64,000 nt of DNA from Caballeronia jiangsuensis (GTDB taxonomy: Bacteria; Pseudomonadota; Gammaproteobacteria; Burkholderiales; Burkholderiaceae): positions 1 through 64,000 of the forward strand of contig JFHF01000023.1 of assembly GCA_000648925.1 (NCBI GenBank), read 5' to 3'. The position numbers and the translations under genes are program-made. The notes under the pieces are model-generated. The model made no database searches. It was not told where the DNA came from and saw nothing but the letters and a program-made list of their open reading frames with translations. Positions 9,860-19,378 of this stretch are shown piece after piece; positions within the stretch are counted from its first letter, which is position 1, and each line of letters opens with the position of its first letter.

Positions 9860-10265
9860 GAACCACGCCCTTTAATAACGACGGCAGCCATGATGGCCCC
9901 GGAGTGAAAAGTAACGCAGTCTAGGCAAACGGCTGGCCACGTCAAGTGCAAGTGCACGCGGCGTGTGAATGTGGAGAGCGTTGCCAGGTTGATGTGCAGG
10001 CAGCGGTAGACCTAGGCAAACGTGAAACCGCTTTGTTACGGCCGAAGCTTCACGCTCCCGCAGCGCCAGCACGCGAGTACAGTTCGCGCGCGATCTCGCT
10101 TAGCGATTCACCTTCGCTCCATCGCTGTCAAATCTGTTGCCTGTCCTTGCTGTTCAACCACGACTTTCTCTGTCGTTTCATTCGCATTTTTTACTCTGAT
10201 TCTAATTGGAACAGAGGTGTTGCACCGATCGATTGAATCCGTCACTGCACAACAGATGCGATGAT
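9860..10265. other. Gene-free region upstream of the inositol-phosphatase gene
   Basis: A 406-base stretch with no supported gene. It holds a direct repeat CTAGGCAAACG at 9921-9931 and 10012-10022 and a small palindrome GTGCA-AG-TGCAC at 9946-9957. These lie upstream of the minus-strand phosphatase gene and could be regulator sites. The part from about 10100 rightward is the 3' flank of the membrane-protein gene. Confidence 0.4.
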
Positions 10266-11048
10266 TTATTCAGCGGCAACGACGACTCGCGGGCGTCGAC
10301 GCGTTGCTACGCGCTTCGTGCACCACTGAACGACCATTGCAAGCAATGCCGCTTCGAAGAATGCCAAGGTGGGTCGTTGGTATGGAAGCGTGAAACTCAA
10401 CAGTAGACAAAATGCTGCGAACGAAACACGCCCTAGCACCATGCCTCGCAACAACGAGATCACAAAAGCAGGACCGTGCGCGCGTTGGGACGACACTGAA
10501 AGGATGATCCCGAGCAGCGGGAAGACTGCAAGCAATCCACTCCACGTTGGGCCAGCCCAAGCTGATAACGATGTAACACACAAAGTCAGGATAGCGCCGG
10601 CGATCATTCTGCCTAGCAGGTCGAACCGAGAAAGCGGCGCTCCGGCCGCAACGCTTGAAGTTATTGGCAAGAACGCCTTGCCAATGGACACTGCCGCGAC
10701 AGCAACGATCGACGCCCACAGAGGCGAAGTCGGGAGGAACGAGAGACCACACGCGCATAGGAACCAGACGACGAGACCGGCGACTAGAGCGACTGGCCAG
10801 GAGCGCGACCGACAAGTCCACGCATAAGCGAAGTTGAACCCTTCCGACGCAAGGATTGCAGCCAGCGATAGGGTTGCTGCGCGTGCTCCGAACACGCCTC
10901 CGTGCGATAGCGTCAATAGGTACAGAATCGGCCCGGCGACGACGGGCAATCCAGCCAGCCAACCAGCGATCGATGGTCCCCACCACTTACCCGACATCGA
11001 AACGACAAGCACAAACAGGGGAACCAGTGTCAGCTTGAGCACGAGCAT
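10266..11048 (-). CDS. Integral membrane protein of unknown function
   Basis: 260 residues, strongly hydrophobic, with about eight likely membrane spans from residue 5 to about 240 and an Arg-rich cytoplasmic tail (VATRRRPR). GKWWGPSIAGWLAGLPVVAG near the N-terminus is the most distinctive stretch. No signal peptide, catalytic motif or transporter signature was recognised. It stands alone, with gaps of more than 400 bases on both sides, and its base composition looks lower in GC than the flanking operons, so it may have a separate history. Confidence 0.75.
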   Translation of the reverse strand: MLVLKLTLVPLFVLVVSMSGKWWGPSIAGWLAGLPVVAGPILYLLTLSHGGVFGARAATLSLAAILASEGFNFAYAWTCRSRSWPVALVAGLVVWFLCACGLSFLPTSPLWASIVAVAAVSIGKAFLPITSSVAAGAPLSRFDLLGRMIAGAILTLCVTSLSAWAGPTWSGLLAVFPLLGIILSVSSQRAHGPAFVISLLRGMVLGRVSFAAFCLLLSFTLPYQRPTLAFFEAALLAMVVQWCTKRVATRRRPRVVVAAE

Positions 11049-11479
11049 GATGGTACCGAGGCACTTAAAGCCGCATTCTACTGTGTGACGCTGGGCGAAT
11101 AAATGAGAACAAGTATGAAAGAGGCTCGCTTCCCCACAGCAGAACGTGTGTTGGGAATCTATCTGCTTAGCGTGACGGTCGGAGTAGCTTTCCTAACATT
11201 GCTTTTCCTCATAACCTGCTGGAGGACATGGCGCCATACAGGTCATGGTTATGACACTAATGGCGTCAGAACGTACGTTCGCTTCAGCATCCCGAACAAC
11301 CCGCAAGCTCATCGCAAAATCCATTCACAAATCAAATACCCCACATTCAAACATTTAATTTGTCGATACCAACCGTCTCCGATATTTTGTACAGGTCCAC
11401 CCCACCGAGGACCCCATAACCCAACGTCGCAACCGGTTCAGGACGCGTTGAAAAGGTCCCGAATCATTGAGGCACAAGC
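11049..11479. other. Leader region before the amidohydrolase gene
   Basis: A 431-base gap. A plus-strand frame from 11103 begins with a plausible single membrane span (VLGIYLLSVTVGVAFLTLLF) but then loses protein-like character and runs into the next gene, so I do not call it as a gene; a short membrane peptide cannot be excluded. The remainder is AT-richer than average (around 11320-11400) and probably carries the promoter of the plus-strand amidohydrolase. Confidence 0.4.
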
Positions 11480-12715
11480 ATGTTCGACCGCGTATTCGTC
11501 AATGCCATCGACGCCGATGGCAATCCATTGAACCTCGCGGTAAAAGACGGCCGCTTCGCCAGCATCGGCTCGCAACGCATCGAAACGAGCGACGAAGAAG
11601 TCATCGATCTCAAAGGTCATCTCGTCCTGCCCGGCTTCGTCGATGGCCACATCCATCTCGACAAGAGCTTCGTCGGCGATGGCTGGCGTCCTCACCGCTC
11701 CGCCGCGAGCCTGCGCGAGCGTCTCGCCATCGAAAAGCAGGAACTCGCGCGCGCACGTCCCATCGCCGAGCGCGCGGATGCGCTGATTCGTCAGGCCGCA
11801 TCGTTCGGCACCATTGCCATGCGCAGTCATGTCGACGTCGACGCCACCACGGGTCTCACGAATCTCCACGCCGTCATGGAAGCGCGCGAAAAATGGCGCG
11901 GCCTCGTCGATATCGAGCTCGTGGCGTTTCCCCAGGCGGGCGTCGTGTCCTGTCCGGGCACCGCGGACATTCTCGATGCGGCGGCGCGTGAAGGCGCTCA
12001 GGTCGTCGGCGGCATCGACCCGACGACGCTCGACGGCGACGCCGACGGCCAGCTCGATATCGTCTTCGGCATCGCCGAAAAGCGTGGCGTGAAGATCGAT
12101 ATCCATCTGCACGAAGCCGATCAGCAAGGGATCGACCAATTGCACCGGATCGCAGCGCGCACGAAGGCCTCCGGCCTGCATGGCCGCGTGACCGTCAGCC
12201 ACGCCTACGCATTGGGCGATGTCGCGCCCGACGTGGTAGACCGCGTCGCGTCGGCGCTCGCGGATGCAGGCGTATCGATCATGACCAACGCCCCCGGCGA
12301 TCGCGCGTTCCCGCCGATCGTCCGATTGCGCGCGGCAGGCGTGCGCGTCTTCACCGGCAACGACAACATCCAGGATGCCTGGTGGCCGTACGGCAATGGC
12401 GACATGCTGCAACGCGCGATGCTGATCGGTTATCGCTCAGGTTTCTATACTGATGATGAACTGCGCGTCGCGCTGCACATGTCGACCGATGCCGGCGCCG
12501 CGGTGCTCGGGCACGACGCTTACGGTTTGAAGGCCGGTCACGACGCCACGTTCGTCATCGTGAAGGCGGCCAACGCGGCCGCAGCCGTCGCGGCCGTGCC
12601 AGCGGAACGCACGATCGTGCGTAGCGGAAAGTTCTGGGGCGATACGTCCCGCCTGCAATTCGAGTCCGGTCGAGCCGGACACCACCACGGCGTCGCGATC
12701 AGCACGGCGGCGTGA
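11480..12715 (+). CDS. Amidohydrolase, cytosine-deaminase/AtzC-like
   Basis: A 411-residue metal-dependent amidohydrolase. The metal-binding motif GFVDGHIHLDKSF is at about residues 51-63, a further conserved region is MRSHVDVDATTGLTN, then the active-site IDIHLHEAD and VSHAYALG, and the catalytic Asp region FTGNDNIQDAWWPYG. This pattern matches the cytosine deaminase / N-isopropylammelide hydrolase branch, which removes amino groups from small N-heterocycles. A paralogue with the same motifs lies at 15081-16277. It precedes the ureidoglycine aminohydrolase gene by 20 bases and is likely co-transcribed. True substrate unknown. Confidence 0.87.
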   Translation: MFDRVFVNAIDADGNPLNLAVKDGRFASIGSQRIETSDEEVIDLKGHLVLPGFVDGHIHLDKSFVGDGWRPHRSAASLRERLAIEKQELARARPIAERADALIRQAASFGTIAMRSHVDVDATTGLTNLHAVMEAREKWRGLVDIELVAFPQAGVVSCPGTADILDAAAREGAQVVGGIDPTTLDGDADGQLDIVFGIAEKRGVKIDIHLHEADQQGIDQLHRIAARTKASGLHGRVTVSHAYALGDVAPDVVDRVASALADAGVSIMTNAPGDRAFPPIVRLRAAGVRVFTGNDNIQDAWWPYGNGDMLQRAMLIGYRSGFYTDDELRVALHMSTDAGAAVLGHDAYGLKAGHDATFVIVKAANAAAAVAAVPAERTIVRSGKFWGDTSRLQFESGRAGHHHGVAISTAA

Positions 12716-12735
12716 ACATCAACGGAGACTTACGT

Positions 12736-13572
12736 ATGTCAACGAATACCTACTACGCGCCTCATGGCGGTCATCCACCGCAGACAGAGCTGCTGACCGA
12801 TCGCGCGATGTTCACCGAAGCGTATGCCGTCATCCCCAAGGGCGTGATGCGCGATATCGTCACCAGTCATCTGCCGTTCTGGGACAAGACGCGTCTCTGG
12901 GTGCTGGCGCGGCCTCTGACCGGGTTTGCCGAGACGTTCTCGCAATACATCATGGAAGTGGCGTCTGGCGGCGGCAGCGAAAAGCCTGAACAGGACCCGA
13001 ACGCGGAAGGCGTGCTGTTCGTCGTCGAAGGCGAAATCGAAGTGACGCTGCAAGGCAAGTTGCACGTGTTGAAGACCGGCGGCTATGCGTTCATTCCGCC
13101 CGGTACGAACTGGCAGTTGCGTAATCGTCATAAGGATACCGCCCGCTTCCACTGGGTCCGCAAGCACTATGAAGCCGTGGATGGCGTGCCGCTTCCCGAA
13201 GCCTTCGTGACGAACGAGCAGGACATCGAGCCGATCGCCATGCCCGGCACCGAAGGACGCTGGGTGACGACGCGCTTCGTCGATTCCAGCGACATGCGCC
13301 ACGACATGCACGTGAACATCGTCACGTTCCAGCCCGGCGGCGTTATCCCGTTCGCGGAAACGCACGTGATGGAACACGGTCTTTACGTGCTGGAAGGCAA
13401 GGCGGTGTATCGGCTGAATCAGGACTGGGTCGAAGTGGAAGCCGGCGACTTCATGTGGCTGCGCGCGTTCTGCCCGCAAGCGTGTTATGCGGGCGGGCCG
13501 AGCCGCTTCCGCTATCTGCTGTACAAGGACGTCAACCGGCACATGAAGCTGACGCTCAACGCGCCGCGTTGA
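12736..13572 (+). CDS. allE: (S)-ureidoglycine aminohydrolase
   Basis: Two-cupin Mn-dependent enzyme that releases ammonia from (S)-ureidoglycine to give (S)-ureidoglycolate in the ureide branch of purine breakdown. Length 278 residues; the E. coli enzyme has 261. The N-terminal cupin contains GVLFVVEGEIEVTL and GGYAFIPPGTNWQLRN, the C-terminal one has ETHVMEHGLYVLEGKAVYRL and GDFMWLRAFCPQACYAGG. The ATG at 12736 follows GGAGA by about 7 bases; an upstream ATG at 12712 overlaps the previous gene and is less likely. Allantoinase and allantoicase genes are absent from the window, so its precursor may come from elsewhere or from the neighbouring amidohydrolases. Confidence 0.9.
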   Translation: MSTNTYYAPHGGHPPQTELLTDRAMFTEAYAVIPKGVMRDIVTSHLPFWDKTRLWVLARPLTGFAETFSQYIMEVASGGGSEKPEQDPNAEGVLFVVEGEIEVTLQGKLHVLKTGGYAFIPPGTNWQLRNRHKDTARFHWVRKHYEAVDGVPLPEAFVTNEQDIEPIAMPGTEGRWVTTRFVDSSDMRHDMHVNIVTFQPGGVIPFAETHVMEHGLYVLEGKAVYRLNQDWVEVEAGDFMWLRAFCPQACYAGGPSRFRYLLYKDVNRHMKLTLNAPR

Positions 13573-13580
13573 GCGTCGCG

Positions 13581-13618
13581 CGATGCGGCACGCCCTGCTG
13601 CTCAGGCGTGCCGCATCG
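13581..13618. terminator. Bidirectional hairpin between convergent genes
   Basis: CGATGCGGCACGCC (13581-13594) and GGCGTGCCGCATCG (13605-13618) form a perfect 14-bp stem with a 10-base loop, placed in the 54-base gap between the allE stop and the stop of the minus-strand amidohydrolase. Strong stem, no long T-run. Confidence 0.7.
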
Positions 13619-13626
13619 GCCCGGCT

Positions 13627-15081
13627 TCAGTAGTGGCTGTGCCCCCACAACGTTCGCGGCGCGTCGAGCAGATGACGCAAGCCCGCGCGCTCGAACGTGC
13701 TATCCGCAACCTGCGAGACACGTTCGAGTATCTCCGCTTCATCGACCGACAGCACCCGGTAATCCTCCATCAGGACCTTTCCGCCGACCATCGTCATGCA
13801 CACATCGCCCGCATTCGCGAAGCACGTGACGCGATAGACCGGCATGTTCATCGGCATCAGATGCGGCTTGAACAGGTCGACGAGAATGATGTCGGCCTGC
13901 TTGCCCGCTTCGAGCGAACCCAGTTCGTGATCGATTGACAAGGCGCGAGCCGCGTCGATGGTGACCATCTCTAGCACCTTGCCGTGCGGAAGCACATCCG
14001 GATCGCGAAAGTGCCGCCGATGGTAATGCATGCACTGCCACATATGGCGGAACATGTCATAGCCTCTGTCGGGCGCAGCGCCGTCGGAGCCGATCGCCAC
14101 CGTCACGCCCGCATCGATCAGTTCGGGCACCGGGCAGCGCCCGATGATCGACATGATCGCGCTCGGGTTATGCACGATCGAAGCGCCCGTCTCCACGCAC
14201 GCCGCGATGTCCGCCTCCGTTAGATCGATCGCGTGCGACATGAACGACTTCGCGTTCAGCAACCCCAACTCGCGATGCGCGAAATCGAGCGTGCCCGCGC
14301 GATGACCATCCTGCGTGAAACTCAGGTTCCGTTCGCGCGCCATCGACATATAGCGCTGCGCTTCACGCCGATAGTCGCCTTCATATTGCGCGACCTCGGG
14401 ATAGTGCTCCGGCGCGAACACGGGCAACATCAACGCGATCTGAATGCGGCCATCGGCATCGCCATGACAGGCATCGACGATGTCCTTGCATACGTCGAAC
14501 ATGCGTTCGAAGTCGACGTCGTATGTCTCGCTGCTTCCGCCCGCGCCGTGCCGTGTATAAGGACGAGGCGCGGGCGGACGCGAAGGACCGACCGCGACGA
14601 TCGACCGTGTGCCCGTTCTGACCACCGCATCGCAATGACGCCGCGCGTACACGGGATCATCGACACGCATGATCGAATCGCCGCCTCCCAGTAGCGAGAC
14701 ACCTGTCGTCACGCCCGCCTTCAGACGCTCGAGCGCCGCGAGATGCGACTCCGTTTCCCAGAAGGCTTCGTCCGAAGCGCGCGTGTAGATCGCCTCGCAT
14801 GCCGCCGTCCATGCATCGCCGTCCGCGCCGCCGATCGTTCTGAGCATCGCGTGCCCGGCATGGGCGTGCGCATCGATCAGGCCGGGCAATACGGCCTTGC
14901 GGCGCGCATCGATCACGCGCGCTGCCCGGTATCGCCGCGCCAGTTCGCTCGTCTCGCCGACAGCGACGATGCGATCGCCCTTCACCGCCACCGCGCCATC
15001 ATCGATGACACGGCGCGCTGGATCCATCGTGATGACGCAGCCGTGCTCGATCAGTATGTCGATGTGTTCATGTTCGCTCAT
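13627..15081 (-). CDS. Amidohydrolase of the TRZ/ATZ (8-oxoguanine deaminase-like) family
   Basis: A 484-residue hydrolase. The N-terminal beta-sandwich contains ITMDPARRVIDDGAVAVKG, the metal motif is GLIDAHAHAGHAML at about residues 68-81, and the later sites are FTQDGHRAG, SFMSHAIDL and the catalytic GSDGAAPDRGYDMF; the C-terminus has the usual LGSLEAGKQADIILVD. Relatives remove chloride or amino groups from s-triazines, guanine, 8-oxoguanine or S-adenosylhomocysteine. The ATG at 15081 shares one base with the preceding stop (TGATG), and a GTG lies one codon earlier. First partner of a coupled pair with 15081-16277. Confidence 0.85.
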   Translation of the reverse strand: MSEHEHIDILIEHGCVITMDPARRVIDDGAVAVKGDRIVAVGETSELARRYRAARVIDARRKAVLPGLIDAHAHAGHAMLRTIGGADGDAWTAACEAIYTRASDEAFWETESHLAALERLKAGVTTGVSLLGGGDSIMRVDDPVYARRHCDAVVRTGTRSIVAVGPSRPPAPRPYTRHGAGGSSETYDVDFERMFDVCKDIVDACHGDADGRIQIALMLPVFAPEHYPEVAQYEGDYRREAQRYMSMARERNLSFTQDGHRAGTLDFAHRELGLLNAKSFMSHAIDLTEADIAACVETGASIVHNPSAIMSIIGRCPVPELIDAGVTVAIGSDGAAPDRGYDMFRHMWQCMHYHRRHFRDPDVLPHGKVLEMVTIDAARALSIDHELGSLEAGKQADIILVDLFKPHLMPMNMPVYRVTCFANAGDVCMTMVGGKVLMEDYRVLSVDEAEILERVSQVADSTFERAGLRHLLDAPRTLWGHSHY

Positions 15082-16277
15082 CACGCGAGCGCTCCGTCAC
15101 GCGCGACGATGCGGCCGCTCGCCACGACGAGCTTGCGCACCGGCCGCGACGCCACCGCGTGCGCGATGGTCTGCGCATCGACCAGCACGAGGTCCGCGCG
15201 CGCGCCCGCGTGCAGACCGTAGTCGGTGAAACCGCAACCGCGCGCAGCAGCCTCGCTGACGCAATCGAACGCGATCATGAGATCGTCGTCGCGACGCAGG
15301 TCGTAGCGCATGCCGATCAGCATCGCGCGTTCGAGCATGTCGGGAACGCCATATGGCGACCAGGTGTCGCGAATGCCGTCGTTGCCGCCGAACATCGTGA
15401 TGCCCTTCTCGCGGCAAAGCTTGAGCGGCGGAACCGTGCGCGAAGGCGGCGCGCTCGTCAGCAGCGCCACGCGCAACCGGGCGATGCGATCCAGCAGCGC
15501 ATCGCGTTCGCGCTCCGGCAACGCGCCCAGACAGAACCCGTGACTGACGACCACCCTGCCCTGCATGCCCATCGTCTCGACGCGGTCGAGCAGCAGCTTG
15601 AGCGTGAATGCGCCGACTTCGCCGGGCTCGTGCAGATGGATATCGATCGGCTTGCCGTGGCGTTCCGCGAGCGCGAAGGTCGCATCGAGCGACGCAACGG
15701 GATCGCCGTCGATCAACGCGGGATCGAGCGCGCCGAGAACATCGGCGCCTTCAGCAAGCGCGCTGCCGAGCAATTCGACCGTGCCGGGACGAATCAACAT
15801 GCCCGACTGCGGAAACGCGACGATCTGCATCTCCAGCGTGTCGCGCATCGTCTGCCGCGTCGCGAGCACGCCTTCGAGGTAGCGCAGGCGTGCATCGGTA
15901 TCGATATCGACATGCGTGCGCAGACGCGTGGTGCCCGCCTGCACGAATGCGCGCGACAGCGCGAGCGATTGCGCGGCCGCATCGTGTCCCGATGTCTTGC
16001 GCCACTCGCGTTCGTTGTTGATGCGATCGGTGAGCAGCGGGCCGACTTCGTTGCGATACCACGGACGGCCCCAGTTGCTCTTGTCGATGTGCGTATGGCC
16101 TTCGACGAAGCCCGGCAGCAGCAGCGCGCCGCCGCCATCTTCGACATGCGCGCCGGGCGGCGCCGCGACATTCGCGCCGAGCGCTTCGATACGGCCATCG
16201 ACGACCGAGACGGAGACGGTCTGGTCATCGGCCAGCCGGACATTGGAAAGGTAAAGAGAGCGAGTCATGTTTGTCAT
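15081..16277 (-). CDS. Amidohydrolase, cytosine-deaminase/AtzC-like (second copy)
   Basis: 398 residues with the same signature set as the 11480 enzyme: GFVEGHTHIDKSNWG, LRTHVDIDTDARLR, IDIHLHEPGE, VSHGFCLG and FGGNDGIRDTWSPYG. The two are clearly paralogues of the same branch but not close duplicates. It lies between the SSS-type symporter (overlapping it by 4 bases at 16274-16277) and the TRZ/ATZ amidohydrolase, so symporter and two hydrolases form one translationally coupled unit. The natural reading is import of a heterocycle or amide followed by stepwise deamination. Confidence 0.87.
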   Translation of the reverse strand: MTNMTRSLYLSNVRLADDQTVSVSVVDGRIEALGANVAAPPGAHVEDGGGALLLPGFVEGHTHIDKSNWGRPWYRNEVGPLLTDRINNEREWRKTSGHDAAAQSLALSRAFVQAGTTRLRTHVDIDTDARLRYLEGVLATRQTMRDTLEMQIVAFPQSGMLIRPGTVELLGSALAEGADVLGALDPALIDGDPVASLDATFALAERHGKPIDIHLHEPGEVGAFTLKLLLDRVETMGMQGRVVVSHGFCLGALPERERDALLDRIARLRVALLTSAPPSRTVPPLKLCREKGITMFGGNDGIRDTWSPYGVPDMLERAMLIGMRYDLRRDDDLMIAFDCVSEAAARGCGFTDYGLHAGARADLVLVDAQTIAHAVASRPVRKLVVASGRIVARDGALA

Positions 16278-17755
16278 GCCGATCCGACGGCAGTATCGAT
16301 ACGCGCCCGCAGCAAACGTTGTGCGGCGCTGATTGCAACGAAAACCACGGCGTTCGCGAACAGCGCGACGAGCCCCATGTTGATCGACGTGAACGCGAGC
16401 GGCGCGCCGGGAAACGCGGTCGCAAGCGTCATGCCGCCCCAGCTCGACAGCCCGAGCACGACGCCGCCTGCCGCGATGCCGCCGAACGCAGCTTCGCGCG
16501 TGCCGAACGGGCGCTTGAGAAAACTCGACGCGAGCATCGGCACCAGTTGCGTGAGCAGGCTCGACGAGAAGATCGCGAGCGCGACGAACGTCGCACCGCC
16601 GCGCAACACGAAAAAGACGACGACCAGCGTGAACAGCGGCAGCGCGATACGGGCGACACGTGCCACTTCCCTGTCGGTCGCCTGCGGTGCGAAGCCTTCG
16701 CGATAGATGTTACGCGCGATCGTCGTCGATGCATTGAGCATGATGAGCGAGCCCGGCACCAGTGCCGTGAGCAGCCCCGCCCCGCCGACGATACCCACGA
16801 ACCACGCCGGGAAAGTCTGCTTGACGAGCCGCAGCAGCGCGAGATCGGTTTGCGCGCCTTCGAGCCCGTGCACGGTGAGCACGGCAGCGAAGCCGACGAG
16901 GAACAGGAACGCGATGAGCACCTGATAGATCGGCATCAGCACGACGTTCTTGCGCAGCGCCGATGCATCGCGCGCCACATAGACCGCCGTGAAGCCGTGC
17001 GGATACAGGTAGTAGCCGAGCGACGTGAGCAGCAGCGTCGAGTTGTACCAGCTCAGATTGAAGCCATGCTCGGGCATGCGCAGCAGTTCCGGATGCACGG
17101 CATCGATACGCGCGAACATTTCGCCGAAGCCGCCGAAGTAATGCAGCGGCAGATAGGTGCCGAGAAAGATCGCGAGGCCGAGAATCAGCACGTCCTTGAA
17201 GATCGCGATGCTCGCCGAGCCGTGAATGCCCGAGACCGTCATGTACGCGACCATCAGCACCGCGCTGATCCAGATCGCGGTGTTCTGCGAGATCAGGCCA
17301 TACGACATCTCGGAGACGATGATGCCGAGCCCGCGCAACTGGATGATCAGGAGCGACACCATCGCGAGCACGGCCACGATCGAAACCAGCACGCCGATCG
17401 CGCGGCTGTCGTACTTCGATGCGAAGTAATCGGCGAACGATACGAGGTTGCGATCCTTCGCATAGCGCCAGATGGCGGGCAGCATCCAGTAGCCGAGCAC
17501 ATACGCGAGGCACCCGTACGACAGGATATAGAACGCCGGCACGCCCTTGCTATAGGTCCAGCCGCTCGCGCCGAGGAACGAGAACGTCGAGAAGGCTTCG
17601 CCCGCCATCAGCAGGAAGGTCAGCAGCGAGCCGAAGCCGCGTCCGCCGACCGCCCATTGCTCCAGGCTGAGCTGCTTTTTACCGCGACGCGCGTACAGGC
17701 CCACGGCCAGCGCGAAGATCGCGAACAGCACGATGATGATCAACGACGCGTTCAT
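16274..17755 (-). CDS. Sodium:solute symporter (SSS family)
   Basis: A 493-residue transporter with about 13 membrane spans. Characteristic sequences are AVGGRGFGSLLTFLLMAGEAFSTFSFLGASGWTY split over residues 35-68, and the SSS-like GLLTALVPGSLIMLNASTTI at about 330-350. The real start is the ATG at 17755; the open frame extends upstream in another gene's territory. This ATG overlaps the stop of the small DUF3311-like gene by 4 bases. SSS proteins of this branch, with a small upstream partner, move monocarboxylates, pantothenate or nucleobase-like compounds with sodium; the neighbours suggest a nitrogenous ring compound. Confidence 0.9.
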   Translation of the reverse strand: MNASLIIIVLFAIFALAVGLYARRGKKQLSLEQWAVGGRGFGSLLTFLLMAGEAFSTFSFLGASGWTYSKGVPAFYILSYGCLAYVLGYWMLPAIWRYAKDRNLVSFADYFASKYDSRAIGVLVSIVAVLAMVSLLIIQLRGLGIIVSEMSYGLISQNTAIWISAVLMVAYMTVSGIHGSASIAIFKDVLILGLAIFLGTYLPLHYFGGFGEMFARIDAVHPELLRMPEHGFNLSWYNSTLLLTSLGYYLYPHGFTAVYVARDASALRKNVVLMPIYQVLIAFLFLVGFAAVLTVHGLEGAQTDLALLRLVKQTFPAWFVGIVGGAGLLTALVPGSLIMLNASTTIARNIYREGFAPQATDREVARVARIALPLFTLVVVFFVLRGGATFVALAIFSSSLLTQLVPMLASSFLKRPFGTREAAFGGIAAGGVVLGLSSWGGMTLATAFPGAPLAFTSINMGLVALFANAVVFVAISAAQRLLRARIDTAVGSA

Positions 17756-17970
17756 TGCGATCCTCCCGCGCGTGCGCTCGAATCCGCCGCTTCGTCGCGG
17801 CTGTCGAGGCAATAGATGAGCGCGAGGATCGCGGCCGTCGCCGCCATCCAGAAGAGGTTCCACACCAGCAGAAAAGGCACGCCGAAGAGAAGCGGCGTAT
17901 GCGCGGCGAGCGAGCCGCCCGAGTAGAGGCCGATGAACGGCAGCGCGGCAAGAAGAATGCGGAGTTTCAT
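17752..17970 (-). CDS. Small membrane protein, DUF3311-like symporter partner
   Basis: 72 residues with two hydrophobic segments: LRILLAALPFIGLYSG at the N-terminus and LVWNLFWMAATAAILALIYC in the middle. The pattern of a two-span protein ending a few bases into an SSS symporter gene is the typical DUF3311 arrangement; these are thought to be accessory subunits, without proven mechanism. The ATG at 17970 starts at MKLRILL; the frame runs further upstream into the porin tail. Confidence 0.78.
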   Translation of the reverse strand: MKLRILLAALPFIGLYSGGSLAAHTPLLFGVPFLLVWNLFWMAATAAILALIYCLDSRDEAADSSARAGGSQ

Positions 17971-17990
17971 GATGTTCCTCGCATGACCTG

Positions 17991-19118
17991 TCAGAACTTC
18001 TGACGCAGACCGGCGACGAACGCCAGTTGTGAAGTCGTCGACGACGGCGCGGCGATGCCATCGATCCATGCATGACCGATGCCAGCCGTCGCCTTCTGAT
18101 AAAAGCCGTTCACATAGACGTCCGTGCGCTTGGACAACAGATACTGCAGACCGCCCGAGACCTGATGATAGTGCCCGCTCGTATCGCCTTGCGACGTCTG
18201 CGTGTAGGTATAGCCGACAGCCGCGATCAGCGCCGGCGACAGCGAATAGCGTACGCTGCCTTCGTAGTTTCCGAAACGCAGCGCGCCGCCCGCGGCCATG
18301 TTGAAGTCCGCGCCCGTGTAGAGCAGCCCGAGCGTCGCGGGACCGAAAGTATAGGTGCCGCCCGCGCCCCAGATCTGCTGGCGGGTCGCGTCGACGAGAC
18401 GTGTTCCGAAGACCGCGGCGCTCGGCGCGTAGTAGTTGTCGGATGCGACCGCGCCCACGGCACTGCTCGCGGGCTGATTCATGCGCGCGTAGGCCGCGCC
18501 GAGATTGAGCAGCCCGCGCGTGTAACTGAGACCCGCGCTCCAGCTATTGTTGGCCGCGAAGCCGGTGGAATTCGAAAAGCCGTACATCGCGTTCGCCTGC
18601 AATCCCGCGATGATCGGCGAGACATACTTGACGGCGTTGTTCGTGCGAAACGTGTTGTTGATGTCGTTGTTGTCGAACGGATGGGTCGAATACTGAGCGA
18701 GCGTATTGCTGATCTGGATCGAACCGAGAATATCCTGAACCGTGTTGTACTGGCGGCCCAGCGTGAGCGCGCCGAGCTTCTCGCTGCTCATGCCGACCCA
18801 GGCCTGCCGGCCGAACATCCGGCCCGCCTGCATCGCCGTGCCGTTCATGACGTTGAAGCCGTTCTCCAGCTTGAAATTCGCTTTCAGGCCGCCGCCCAAA
18901 TCTTCCGATCCGAGCAGACCCCAGCGCGGTCCCGACTCGTTACCGCCCGTCGCCTGCCATGCCGAATGGCCTTGCTGGTTATTGGTGTACGTGATGCCTC
19001 CATCGACGATGCCGTACAGCACGACGCTCGATTGCGCGCCCGCCGTGCCTGCCAGCACCATGCCGGTACCGGCCGCCACGAGCGATGTCCTCCAGGTGTT
19101 CACTTGCGCTTTCTTCAT
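17991..19118 (-). CDS. Gram-negative porin
   Basis: A 375-residue outer-membrane porin with a signal peptide to about residue 29 (GMVLAGTAGAQ), first strand SSVVLYGIVDGG, the GPRWGLLGSEDLGGGLKANF turn, LTLGRQYNT and a terminal LRQKF. GGAGAC precedes the ATG. It is the first gene of the minus-strand series porin, DUF3311, symporter, two amidohydrolases and is divergent from a LysR gene, so it probably delivers the same solute through the outer membrane. It is a different porin from the one at 4449-5654. Confidence 0.92.
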   Translation of the reverse strand: MKKAQVNTWRTSLVAAGTGMVLAGTAGAQSSVVLYGIVDGGITYTNNQQGHSAWQATGGNESGPRWGLLGSEDLGGGLKANFKLENGFNVMNGTAMQAGRMFGRQAWVGMSSEKLGALTLGRQYNTVQDILGSIQISNTLAQYSTHPFDNNDINNTFRTNNAVKYVSPIIAGLQANAMYGFSNSTGFAANNSWSAGLSYTRGLLNLGAAYARMNQPASSAVGAVASDNYYAPSAAVFGTRLVDATRQQIWGAGGTYTFGPATLGLLYTGADFNMAAGGALRFGNYEGSVRYSLSPALIAAVGYTYTQTSQGDTSGHYHQVSGGLQYLLSKRTDVYVNGFYQKATAGIGHAWIDGIAAPSSTTSQLAFVAGLRQKF

Positions 19119-19378
19119 CCTTGTCTCCGGGCATGTGTCTCGTCACGCGGTTTTTCGCCTGCGTTCGAGCCTTTTTGTCTGACGTCGAAGGGTGATGGCT
19201 AGCCATTCGCATCAACGTCGGCTGATGTTATCCATCTCGCCTTGTATTCAAAAATTAAATGTTCTAATGGGCGTCAGTTGAAAAGCGAATACCCGTAGAC
19301 ACGCGACGGCTGCGCGATTGCCAGTGCCGGTCACGCGTGATAGAAGTCAGAGTCCGAATTCAACGATCAACTGGGTCG

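Noticed and set aside
11103..11531. Possible small membrane protein gene
   Set aside because: Only the first 40 residues look protein-like, the tail is low quality and overlaps the amidohydrolase start; left as a remark.
13581..13618. Long perfect palindrome considered as a regulator site
   Set aside because: It lies between two stop codons of convergent genes, where a terminator is the simpler reading.
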